Part shown: positions 45,404 through 56,403 of the stretch, piece by piece
Position numbering within the stretch: the stretch's first letter is position 1
Layout of the letters: each line of letters starts with the position of its first letter
NCBI GenBank assembly: GCA_973895155.1
Contig: OZ316891.1
Coordinates: 15,252,001 to 15,316,000 of the forward strand
DNA from: Marsupella aquatica
Lineage: Eukaryota; Marchantiophyta
Direction of reading: 5' to 3'
Length of the DNA: 64,000 nt
Notes under the pieces: generated by a model
What the model saw: only the letters and a program-made list of their open reading frames with translations
Told to the model about the DNA's origin: nothing
Database searches by the model: none
Position numbers and translations under genes: made by a program

Positions 45404-47429
45404 ATCCGCAATTTGAAGTTGACTTGGTAAACGATGTATATGATTTACCAGAATCCTACAATTTACAGAACTACGATCGACTTCCTCAAACCTATCCTTC
45501 TTCACTGCGCTTCCTTACTTCTAGCTCCCATTGTCCGCAAATCAGAAGATTCCCAACTCCAGAGCTGCTTCAAATGTCGGTCCCACGCTTTCCCGTCGCT
45601 CGAATCCCCAAAAACTAAAACCCGCAAGAAGTTCCAAAAGCTTTCCGTCGCACGAGTCCACCTATGTTCTTGAGCCCCTCATTTGTACTCCCGATTAAAG
45701 ATGATGGACGAGTTGATGAGTTTCACATCCACGAATCCACGCGTTCTGAAGCAACATCCACACTCTGACAACGTTAGAAACTCATTCTCCCACTTCTCTA
45801 GCAACGATATTCTGATCAGATTTTCTCAGTAATGACGTCTAGGGAACTTCGTGCCCCTTCTAAGGTCACATGTCGCATACATCCGTTTATCGATATCTGA
45901 GCAGAGAGGAACAGTGGCAGGCAAAATGATACGCTACAATTCAACGTAACGGAGGGGAAACGCTGCGCATGTCAGCCCGGGGTGTGGCCTTTCTCCGCTC
46001 TAGCCACCAGCGTAGATATCCCTCCTGCCGGAACATGAGTCTCCACATGGACAACTTTCTTTCCTTCCAACGCATGGCATACGGATGCATGTATGGACGC
46101 GATGAGGCTGGCATACGTATGGAGCCCGATATTGTAGTTCTCGCTCGCTCCTAGTATGGGAGTTGGTGGATGATGGGCGGCACAGGATCTCTGGACTGAC
46201 TCAGTATACACAATTTCGCATGCAAAAACGTCTGTGACAGGCTACTCATCTGAGAAAAAATTGGCAGCCTAAGCTCAACAACGCTTGCAAGACAGGAGAC
46301 CTACCGTATCCATTGATTAAGAGCCCGCCGTCCCTATCATGAACCAGGTACCTCTACTTTGTCCCTTGCCTCGGATTGATTTAACTCATCCTAGTTCGGT
46401 ACAAGTGATCAACATTCTTTGACAGTAGGACGATCTTTTAGGAAACTCCCCCTCGTGGGCCGGTGAGAAGCCTTGGATTAACAAAGCCACAAAGATCAGA
46501 TCCAAAATCTCCACAGGAATTGTGGGCACGTTTGGCATACAGCAGGGAAATCAAGGCCAAGGATTCAGATCCACTGCCGGAACGATGCAATGGTTTCCTC
46601 GGAAAATCCTGAAAGTACACAAGATCCTGGACGTGATGGCCACAAATCTGCTTGGCTCGTGAAGAAACCCCGACTCTGATAAAAACCCTGCTCACTGTTG
46701 TGAACAGTAACGTCGAAGAATTCCACCACAGGCCTCCACAAACCCGAAAAGCAACAAGGCTATATTTTGCACTCCACCGAAATGGAATTCCGAAACGGAA
46801 AGTGTCGTCAGATCTGGTCAAGGTCGTAAACCAAGAACATAGCCTTCCTGCAAAGGGGGCGCACAGACACGCACACCGAACCCTCGTCTCCCACCGAGCC
46901 TCAAAATGCAACTGCCCCGTACTTTGCACTGAAAGTTCAAGCCCTCCTCCTATTCAACAGTTCACATGAAGTCCAAGAATCCAAGCTCCGGTCCAGGAAG
47001 GTCGACAATTATGCCAATACTCCTCCTTGCTGGGCCAAGCAAGCACGGCCAGCGAGCCAGCCAGCGAACTCTTCCTCAACTTCCTCGTCCTCGTCCTCGT
47101 CCTCCTCGTCCTCGTCTTCTTCGTGTTCGTCAATGCCCCCTCAGTCTTCGTCCTCTCGAGCCGAGCCACCGGACCGGACCGGACCACACTCGCTCCCTCA
47201 CTTCCGCAGTACTACCCTAAAGCCGCACGCTGAGCATGAAAATCATAAACAAGTGCCATCGCCGAAAAGCTCAACCCCTGCGAGACACGCCTGGCACTTC
47301 AATCCGGAACTTTCTGCCCTCCATCGCTACCAAAAAGGTGTCTGAATCTTCAGCCGGATGCGTTGCGTTGCTCCCGCAGTACTCCCATTGCACACCGCAT
47401 CCTGCTCCCCTCTCCTGCCCTCCTCTCCC

Positions 47430-47467
47430 CTCCCCCCCCCCTGCCCTGCCCTGCCCTGCCCTGCCCT
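47430..47467. repeat. C-run and CTGCC microsatellite
   Basis: A run of nine C is followed by about five CTGCC units within a pyrimidine-rich block. Confidence 0.85.
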
Positions 47468-47939
47468 TTTTGCTCCTCTCGCCTGCCTCCCTCCCTCCTC
47501 CCTGTGCCTCCCCCTGCCAAGGCTCTCCTCTCGTCCCTACATGAAGAAACAAGAGCAAAGAAGGCGAAGAACGAGGAGACGAAGAAGAAGAAGTAGAAGA
47601 AGACGACCAGAGCGAATCATGCGACGCGACGACACCGGTGTTATCATTACTATTTTATCGTACTGTCTTACGCCACTACGCCTCTGGACTTGGGCGCTAG
47701 CACGGCCTGGCCTGGCCTGGCCTTCGCGACGGGCTGCCACCGGTCACGACGCGGGGGAATGCTGTCGCCCGACACGGCGTCTCCCGCTCGCTACCGTGCA
47801 TCGCCGGTTGCTCGCAAGGCCGGCAGGGAGGAATCCCCATCCGGGAGACCAGCCCCGACCTGTCCCTTGCGCAACTGCCTCCACTGGCTGCTGGCCAGCT
47901 CGCTCTCTCCCTGCTTTGCGCCGCGGTGCAACGTTTTGT

Positions 47940-48095
47940 CCTCTCCTTTGTTTTGTTTTGTCTTGTTTTTTTGGTGCTTTGCTTTGTTTTCTTTTGTTTT
48001 TTGCTTTGCTTGGTCTTTTGCTTTGCTTTGTTTTGTGCTTTGCTTTGCTTTGTTTTGTGCTTTGCTTTGCTTTGTTTGTGCTTTGCTTTGCTGCG
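47940..48095. repeat. TTTGC/TTTTG simple-sequence array
   Basis: About 155 bp is composed almost only of T, G and C in words such as TGCTTTGCTTTGTTTTG, repeated imperfectly with a period near 17. It produces artefactual Leu/Phe/Cys-rich or Lys/Gln-rich frames on the two strands. Confidence 0.85.
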
Positions 48096-48452
48096 TTGTC
48101 TGCACCGCTATTCTGTAATTTTGTACAGCAGGGCTGGAGGAAATGTGCAAGCAAGGCGAGCTCGAGTCATGTTCGTGGCACTGTGGCGTTATAAGTTCCA
48201 TAATGGGATGTGGATCCAAACCTTCGTCCGCAAGAGACGTCCCCAAATGCCATGTTCTGGTTTGGAAATTGTGTTCAGGGTTGTTTTGTTGGACGTCTCT
48301 GGTTGGTTGCATTTAGCGTGGGACGTCGTTATTATCCCTAATCTCAGGCGCAAGAGTGGTGCTGCAAGTTTCGTGGGATTGTGGTGCATTGTTGGTGTTC
48401 AAGACTTACTTTTCCTTGGCATGCTAGCAAGATTTCTGAGCATGTATGAGTT

Positions 48453-48615
48453 CCTATAATATCCTTGATCACCTGAGAGGCTGAGTCATGTCTCTGGTTA
48501 ATTTGCTCAGTTTTTCAACTTGTGGAACGACTACTTTAGTTCTATTATTACCTGTTTTGGATGGCATCCTATAATATCCTTGATCACCTGGGAGGCTGAG
48601 TCATGTGTCTGTGTT
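48453..48615. repeat. Direct repeat of ~48 bp
   Basis: CCTATAATATCCTTGATCAC followed by CTGRGAGGCTGAGTCATG occurs at about 48455 and 48569, separated by about 70 bp. Confidence 0.8.
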
Positions 48616-48769
48616 AATGTTGTATAGAAAAAGGGACAAATACCCAAAGCCCTAACTAGAATTAATCAGACATACATGCTAGGATTAGAAGCCATCAATA
48701 TCTGGGTTCATAAATATGTTTAGCATGAGTAACCCCAGAGGCTGCCCGCTGCCAAGAAATCTGCATAAC

Positions 48770-48990
48770 TGGGTGGTGAGGCACAGTGGCGGGTTCGGGG
48801 CCTGGGGTTCGAGGGTTGTAGCAGGCATCACAAAGTCTTTTAGCACAAACCCCACCTACACTGGGGTACACCAAGACCTATATGCCCACATACACTTGAA
48901 AAAATGGCATGGGACCGTAGGTTGGGGAAGTAAGGGCCCCAAGCAGGCTAGGGAGGTTTGAGACCGGGCTTTATCCTGAACAGTGGTGGA
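48770..48990. repeat. Possible SINE-like repeat, related to the dispersed family
   Basis: A GTGAGGCACAGTGGCGGG word, about 20 bp later followed by GGGTTCGAGG, resembles Pol III A and B boxes. A following block, GGGCCCCAAGCAGGCTAG, resembles 4905-5230 (GGGCCCCAAAGCGGGCTA). The boundaries and any target duplication are not visible. Confidence 0.35.
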
Positions 48991-49908
48991 CCTCGCCACC
49001 CAGTGCCCTCACCAATCCCAGCACTTGTGCCTAAGTGCCCTTGGTGCCCGAACGCCTCCACGGAATACCTCGAGCAAGCATCCAAGTGCTTTTAGCACCA
49101 CCTGCGACCCCTCCCATACGACGTCGCACTTGTTCACCTACATGACCGCTATTCAACAGTCCTCACTGTCTGCACAAGCAACCAAGCACCTCGATAAGTA
49201 ACCCCATCGGATCTAGAACTTGCCAAGTCTAGCATCTTAACTCAAGCTCAATAGACGTTGGTAAATAGGTCAGCAATAGGTCCTCCCGACGCCATAAGCC
49301 GGAACCAGAACCCACGCCCACTGTTCGTCCAGGACAGCTCCTTCCTTGGGCGCGGTCCGAGTTCCCCCTCGTACCTATCCATCACCAACTGACCGCCCTG
49401 ACCTCAGAACATGCTCATGGCCCAAATAGCATAGCTTGTCCTAAAGTTTGTCCCAAGCTTGTCTCAACACGCCGGGACCAGAATGGCCCCGACTCTAACA
49501 CCGACTCCCGGGTCGCCCCACTGACGGTCTAGGGACCAAGCGCCTTTGGGACTCAGCCTCTGGACTTACTTGGCCTTGCCTCCCCAACACCAACTCCCTT
49601 GGGAGGCTGAATGCGGCTTGGTTGCTGTTCGGCAGGATTTGGCAAATGGGCGAGCTAACACCCGTCAACCACGAGAACCCATGGCACCCCTAGACCCAGT
49701 TGAGCTCAGGAGGGCATAGCCCTCCTCAAGAGCTTTCTAACGCACCTAAGAAGTCCTCCAATGGACTTCCCTTTGGGAAGATATCGTCATTTCCGTTTGG
49801 CGGTTTCCCTTAGTGTCGCGACCGCCGCGGCTCACGACTTCGGCTCGCCCTTAGCCCCCAAGGAGACACCACTCCACTCATATATGCTTCTGGGGACCTG
49901 CCACCCCC
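48930..49908. other. GC-rich repetitive DNA, left of copia 2
   Basis: The base composition rises well above the surroundings and similar GC-rich DNA resumes at 56404-56700 on the other side of the copia element. Frames are short and unrelated to known genes. It is probably an older non-coding or degenerate transposon that copia 2 landed in. Confidence 0.45.
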
Positions 49909-50235
49909 ATTCGCAACGGCAAGCCCATGAACCATCCAACGCACAATAGTCAACATAGAGAGATATGTGGTTCACCTCCACATGAGGCTACGTCCACGAG
50001 AACACACAATAGCTTTACTGCACTCTAGGCCGACCGGCCATACCAAGCATCCACAGCACAAGCTCTCCCTATCTCTCAACTAGCTCCGTAACAATGAGCC
50101 TAAGTTCCACCAGGGTCTGGCATCAGCCCTGGCTATATACACAACAGCACTACCGCTAACAATAGCTAAATCCTAACCCGAGTTAGCCTAATTGTAGTTA
50201 GCTCATGAGTCACAAGACTAGAGCAATATCTAACA
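49909..50235 (-). repeat. Copia 2, 3' LTR, truncated
   Basis: It starts at ATTCGCAACGGC, about 18 bases inside the LTR, and ends ATATCTAACA followed by the polypurine tract. Confidence 0.93.
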
Positions 50236-50445
50236 AACTCCCCCTTGACTCTTGTCTTGGGGACTGGACTAAATACTACCATATGGAATCCTCAGCGGGA
50301 AGTTCTAGACAATCACCAAACCATGTCTCCCCCTAAAAACCACAAGGGTTAACTAGGGGTTAACTAGAACTAAGTCGTAGCCAAACAGGAATGAGTAATC
50401 CATATACAAATAGTCACACATGATTGCTAAATAACTCTACTTGCA

Positions 50446-52041
50446 CTACAATTGCAAAACTTGCAAAGTAGCACGGTGTCTTGAGAAACTCTCCAAAGGA
50501 ATCACTTTGGTAAAGACATCAGCGGGATTGAGCTTTCCATCAATCTTGACTAGCTCAAAAGTTTTATCAGACACTGCTTGCCTGATAAAATGGTACCTGA
50601 TATCAATGTGCTTCACCTTGCTATCCATCACTTGGTTAGCAGCCAAGTGAAGAGCACTCTGACTATCACAATTTAGAGTCATTTTTCTATGCTCTAAACT
50701 CATCTCCGCGATCAACTTATCCAACCAAATTGCTTCATTTGCTGCTTCTGTTGCTGCAACATACTCTGCTTCTGTAGTAGACTGAGATATCCACTTTTGT
50801 AAGGTAGATTTCCAACTGATACATCCTCCTCCAAGAGTAAATACAAACCTAGTTGTAGACCTCCTTGTATCCAGACAGCCTCCATAGTCAGAATCTACAT
50901 AGTCAACTAACGTTCTATTTGATCTGTTATCAAATAGTAACCCATAGTCCTGTGTACCCTTGAGATACCTAAGAATCCACTTCACAGCTTCCCAATGTAC
51001 CTTCCCTGGATTTGACATGAATCTGCTAACCTTGCCCATCGCTAGGGCCAAGTCAGGCCTAGTACAAGTCATCAAATACATCAGACTGCCTACTGCCTTC
51101 TCATAAGAAATCTTAGCCATCAGACCTTTCTCCACAACATCCGTAGGAGAGAAAGCCGATGATAACTTGAAATGTGAAGCTAAAGGAATACTCACTGGCT
51201 TACAGTTCTCTATGTTGAATCGTGCAAGTACTTTCCTTGCATACTGGCCTTGACTCAAGCACAACTGTCCAATGTCAGAGTTCCTAAAAATCTCCATCCC
51301 TAAGATCCTCTTGGCCTTACCAAGATCCTTCATCCTAAATTCAACACTCAATTTCGCCTTGAGACTGTCAACCTCAGATTGATCTTTAGCCACAATCAGC
51401 ATGTCATCCACATAAATAACCAGAATGATGAAACCAAACATATCATTCTTGACTGATTTCGTATACACTCAAGGATCATACACCATCCTTATAAAACCTT
51501 GAGCAAGCATGAAATCATCAAACCGCTTGTTCCACTGTCTGGGAGACTGCTTCAATCCATACAAGGACTTGAGCAATCTGCAAACTAAGTTCTCTTGGCC
51601 CTTCTTCATAAAGCCTAGTGGTTGTATCATGAAGATCAACTCTTCCAAGTTGCCATAGAGAAAAGTAGTAACAACATCCATCTGATCCATCACTAGACCA
51701 AAAAACACAACAAGCTGACACAAGATCCGAATTGTGGAATACTTAGCCACCGGCAAAAAGACCTCATTGTAGTCCACTCCTTTCTTCTGAGTGAACCCCT
51801 TGGCAACAAGCCTTGCCTTGTAGATCTTATCTCCAACCTCTGAAGGATTGTCCTTCAACTTGTAAATCCACTTGCTGTCCACCACTTGCTGACCTCTTGG
51901 AAGCTCCACCAACTCCCATGTCTTGTTGTCACTCAAAGATTGTAACTCCCTCTGCATTGCTGCATTCCACTCATATTTTTGCTCTGAAGCACAAGCCTCA
52001 CTGTACGAAGAAGGCTCTCCTTCTTCCAAGATCAAAGCCAT
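50446..52041 (-). pseudogene. Copia 2 reverse transcriptase and RNase H
   Basis: It has the same motifs as in copia 1, including LYGLKQSPRQW, YVDDMLIVA, TEAEYVA and KHIDIRYHFIR. Only one in-frame TGA (51469-51471) interrupts the RT; the remaining 340 residues are open. The RNase H has DSDYGGCLDTRRSTTRFV. Confidence 0.93.
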
Positions 52042-52073
52042 GTCATCTTCATTAGGTGCAATGTCAAACTCAT

Positions 52074-53224
52074 CTAGCTTAGATAAGTCTGCCCATTGAC
52101 CATACTGGTAGGAGCTCTAGTAGAACGACTGGAAGTTCTTCTAGTAGATGACTCAGGCTGATCTGTTGCTGCTGCTGGTTGAATTTGAGGTACCCCAGCA
52201 ACAATCTGCTCCTCTTGTTCCATCACAGGAACCAGCTCCAAGCCCGGAGCTTCTCCATCTCTCCTGTCATGAACAACATCATGACTAATCTCCCCCTCAA
52301 CCCCATCCGGGGTGGGAGATTTCCCCTTGTCAGTATGGGAGTCCTGATAACTCTCCCCCTCCTTTGATGATCTGGACTCATTAAAGGACACATCTCTACT
52401 GACAATTAGCTTACAGGTTACTGGATCCCATAACCTATAACCCTTCACACTGTTCTGATAGCCAAGGAAAATGCACTTCTTCAACTTGGACTCCAGCTTG
52501 GATCGCAGCTGGGAAGGTATAAGCACACAAGCATCACATCCAAAAATCCTCAGATGTGAGTAATCTGCTAGACGCCCGTACCTCATTTCAAATGGCGTCT
52601 TGAATCCAATAGAACTGGATGGAGAAAAATTTACCAAATAAGCTGCAGTGTTGACAGCTTCAACCCAAAACTCATGTGATAAGCATGATTGACTCAACAT
52701 ACTCCTGGAGCGGTCCAATAGTGTTCGGTTGAGTCTCTCAGAAATACCATTCTACTGAGGAGTATAACTTGTTGTGAGATGGTGGGTAATCCCTTGCTCC
52801 TTACAATACGTTCCAAACTCCCTAAAACTATATTCACCGCCGTTATCCGATCGAAGATATCTCACCTTATTACCAGTCTCATTCTCAACTTGGACTTTCC
52901 ACTCCTTAAAAGTGGCAAAAACATCAGACTTATTGTGTAGAAAGTATATCCACACATACCTTGAGTAATCGTCTATGAACGTGATATAGTATAACCATCC
53001 AGAATGTGAGGGAGTAGGGGCTGGACCCCACACATCACTATGTACATACTCAAGTACCTCCTTGCTGGTGTGAGTTCCAACTCTGAAGCGTTTTCTGTGC
53101 TGCTTCCCAAGCGCACAGTGCTCACAAAATTCCAACTTACAAGATTGCAAATTAGAAAGTAATCTTTTTTCTGAAGAATAGCCAAACCTTTTTCACTCAT
53201 GTGGCCCAAATGGAAGTGCCACAA
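52074..53224 (-). pseudogene. Copia 2 integrase
   Basis: Zinc region, then core with HSDVWGP, RSDNGGEY and, after a TAG at 52752-52754, the NGISERLNRT block with the catalytic Glu. The C-terminal part starts at about 52718. A frameshift near 53155-53165 separates the zinc region. Confidence 0.9.
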
Positions 53225-53316
53225 TCAGGCCGTCTCCTCATGAGATAAGGTTACATTGGCTTCATCACAAACTACACTGCCCTCCAAAACGTATAGATTG
53301 CTATGTCTCTTTCCCT

Positions 53317-53637
53317 TCAATACAACTTTAGTACCGGTTGAAACCTGAAGGACACCATTAGCAGAACTCCATGATGGCCATTTGCTTCTAAAACTCCAAG
53401 TGAAATGAGATTTTTCATCATGCTGGGAATGTGTCTCACATTCCTCAACGTTCTTACAGCACCATCAGACATATGAAATCTTATAGATCCAAGTCCAACA
53501 ACTTGACATGGGATTTCATTTCCCATCAACACTAACCCGTTGGAAACCGTGTAAGAACTGAAAAAATCTCTCCTAGAGCAAATGTGAAAAGTACATGCAC
53601 TATCTAGAATCCAATCATCACTACCTGGATTTGACAC
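53317..53637 (-). pseudogene. Copia 2 protease
   Basis: The frame has WILDSACTFHICSRRDFF (DSA active site) and continues to NLISLGVLEANGH, then shifts frame through loss of one base (CCATGATGG versus CCACTGATGG in copia 1). Confidence 0.9.
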
Positions 53638-53661
53638 TACGTTGAGAGCATAACCTTGATA

Positions 53662-54714
53662 TCACAATATGTCATCATCATCGAGTAAATCTACCCCATG
53701 CGAGCTCGATGCCGCGTTAGCAGATGCAGTAGGGACCTTTACTCGACAATCCCTTTTCATGTGGCCAGACTTGCCACAATTCCAACATGCAAGAGGCTTC
53801 CTCTCTTGCAATTTCCCTCTGGATTTAGATCTCCCCCGTGATGTAGATCTAAACCTATTTTGCCCATTCGTGCATTGCGCTGCTCTTCCCCTGTTCACAT
53901 TGAGCGTAGTGCCAGAAGAAGATGTTGTCTATGATTGACCCAGCTTCTTCTGAGCATCAGACAGTAATGAGCTCACCACCTCATTATACAAAATGGACTT
54001 CAGATCTCTGTACAAGAGCACCTGTTTCAAGCCCTGATATGATGGCGGTAAGGAGCTTAGCAGAAGCAAGGCCTTATCCTCATCTTCAACTCCTTTTCCT
54101 AGGTTTGATAGATCCACCGCTAGACTGTCAAACTCATCTAGGTGATCCTGCATCTTGCTCCCTTCCTTGAGCCTGAGGCTCATCAAGAGAGACTTCTTGT
54201 ACAATCGGTCTGACGCATCTTCCTGGTTGTACTTCTCTCTTAGAGCCTTGAACAGTGACGCGCAATCCGCATAATTATCCAACTGTTTGATGATGTGCGG
54301 CTTGAGATATAGCATCACTGCGTTGACAGCAATCACCTGCTCCTGTCTCCACTGTCTCACAAAAATCTCTTCCTCTCCATCATACTGCTCTCACAAAGAA
54401 AGCAGATGAGCTAAGCCCATGGCCCAAAGGACACTCTTCGCTTGCTTCTCCCATAGCAAGTAATCAGTACAACCATCGTACTTCTCCACCTCAAACTTCA
54501 CTCCTCCAAATCTAGCCATCTCCCTCTTCTTCCCCACTACCAACAGCTCTGGTAGTAACACAGCTTCCTCCACTGCACGTCGCACCGGTGATCGTACCGG
54601 TGTCACAAGTTCCTCCTCAAACGGTAGCAGCTCCTCCTTTGACTCTCCGTCTGATCGTCGCGATCTTGAAGCTCCACCGACGCCAATTCTTCCAGTATCC
54701 TCCGAGTCACTCAT
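53662..54714 (-). pseudogene. Copia 2 gag
   Basis: The ATG at 54714 starts MSDSED. The gag core is open over 54360-53929, followed by the CCHC knuckle CWNCGKSGHMKRDC. A stop near 54391 and one near 53926 interrupt it. It has fewer breaks in its N-terminal part than copia 1. Confidence 0.9.
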
Positions 54715-56045
54715 ATGAAACAATCATGAAAAAATATCTTTTTTTGAAACTTCTCATAAAACTCAAAACTCAACACCGCCGCGTAGCCCACGAAGCTAGG
54801 AGTCCAATACTGAAAGTCTAAATCAAAATCAAAATTTGAAAAAAAAGTTATTCAAATTTTGGTCGGGGTGGGTAAAACCTTGGGAAAGTCCCCCATTTTG
54901 ACCACCTCAGGGAATAACCAAAATACCAAGTGCAACCCGTCGTCGGAATTGCGATGTGATTGGTGCGCCGCGTTGCTGACTTCAGTGGCAATGTCCTCGC
55001 CAAACAAGAACCAAAAAAGTTATCATTTGGCGGACGGAATCTTTGCCAGACGGCTGAAAAACAGCTCTCTGTTTTTTGGGAATATTCCCGCACAGTCCAA
55101 CAGGTCTCACGGGGGGCCGTTCCCCCTGTCGGAGTGGTTAAAATGGAGGGCGGCAGGTCCCGGGTCCAAGGACAACCAAAGGAGAGGGAAAAAGCTATAA
55201 AAAGCGCCCTAAAGGGGGTGCTTAGGCCCCTTAAACAAAAAATATAGGTGAATACACGAGGACGGGAGGTGGTGTGTGGGTATACACACGATTGTGTGTG
55301 TATTAACACACACAAGGGCCCAATAAAACCCCCCTTAAAGCAAAAAAGCTCCCCTGGAAAAAAAAGAATGTAAAACTCACTTGAAAAGCCGCTGTTTCCA
55401 ACAAGAAAAGTGAATGCCGCCGACGGAAAAAGTGGCTGAATTTCACCGGCATAGTCTGCAGCTCCAGCAGAGTAGAAAATTTCCGCCGCGTCGCCTTCAC
55501 TCCGCGTCAAGTGCCAATCCCGGGCTCAAAATGACCGCCTCGCCGCGATCAAACCGTTGAGCCGTAGCACTTCGCGTCTCTTCCACCGAGTCGGACATCA
55601 CGAAGAGAAACCCGGTTCAGATGTGAACAAGCTCCATAGCTTGTGAAAAAAAAACCTGAACGCCTTCGTCACTCGTCATGTCTCACTCGATAACAAATTG
55701 GCAACAATCCAGCTACCGAAACGACCACCTCGCTTCAACCTTCAACTTGAGCTATAATGTGCGACCCCTCCTGCACCGCACAGCTCACACTGTTGAAAAA
55801 TGCAAACTCTGGTCTCTCCCCTGAAATACCATCGAACACGAATAAACCCTGAATGATGCAAACTTCAATTCCTCCGCACCACGGATACCGATCAGCGAGT
55901 TCTAACCACCGTTAGAAAGCCCTCTCACTAACCTATCCGCTCAGCCACACACATTCAAGTTTCATGCGACGAAACTCCGAATGTACCATCGATAGTGAAC
56001 GCTGGAAAAACCTGTCACGAAAAAACCTCGTCACCTCCCAGGCAT

Positions 56046-56057
56046 GCTCTGATACCA
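56046..56057 (-). promoter_or_regulatory. Copia 2 primer-binding site (tRNA-iMet)
   Basis: TGGTATCAGAGC on the minus strand, two bases after the 5' LTR, identical to copia 1. Confidence 0.95.
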
Positions 56058-56059
56058 CT

Positions 56060-56403
56060 TGTTGAGTATAGACGACATTTGCAACGGCAAGCCCATGAAC
56101 CATCCAACGCACAATAGTCAACACAGAGAGATACGTGGTTCACCTCCACATGAGGCTACGTCCACGGGAACACACAAGAGCTTTATTGCACTCTAGGCCG
56201 ACCGGCCATACCAAGCATCCACAGCACAAGCTCTCTCTATCTCTCAACTAGCTCCGTAACAATGAGCCTAAGTTCCACCAGGGTCTGGCATCAGCCCTGG
56301 CTATATACACAACAGCACTACCGCTAACAATAGCTAAGTCCTAACCTGAGTTAACCTAACTGTAGTTAGCTCATGAGTCACAAGACTAGAGCAATATCTA
56401 ACA
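56060..56403 (-). repeat. Copia 2, 5' LTR
   Basis: A full 344-bp LTR, TGTTGAGTATAG to ATATCTAACA on the plus strand. Confidence 0.95.

Larger units (their letters stand above)
45404..48700. other. Intergenic, upstream of MUB, with low-complexity tracts
   Basis: No gene is recognised. Overlapping frames at 47.0-48.5 kb on both strands arise from simple-sequence DNA: CTCGTC repeats (about 47083-47130), CTGCC repeats (about 47440-47467), GAAGAA repeats (about 47575-47605) and a TTTGC-type array (about 47940-48095). The MUB promoter should lie within the first few hundred bases. Confidence 0.55.
49909..56403 (-). mobile_element. Ty1/copia LTR retrotransposon 2, sibling of copia 1
   Basis: It has the same family and orientation as the element at 24390-31005 and aligns with it along its whole length. 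The left LTR lacks its outer ~18 bp, so no target duplication remains. LTRs differ at about 11 of 327 positions, slightly more than in copia 1. The coding region has its own set of breaks: TAG at 52752-52754 where copia 1 has CAG, TGA at about 51469 where copia 1 has TGT, and one-base deletions. It is non-autonomous. Confidence 0.94.

Noticed and set aside
47358-48459. Overlapping frames on both strands of up to 278 codons
   Set aside because: They are produced by CTGCC, GAAGAA and TTTGC simple repeats; the predicted proteins are low complexity.
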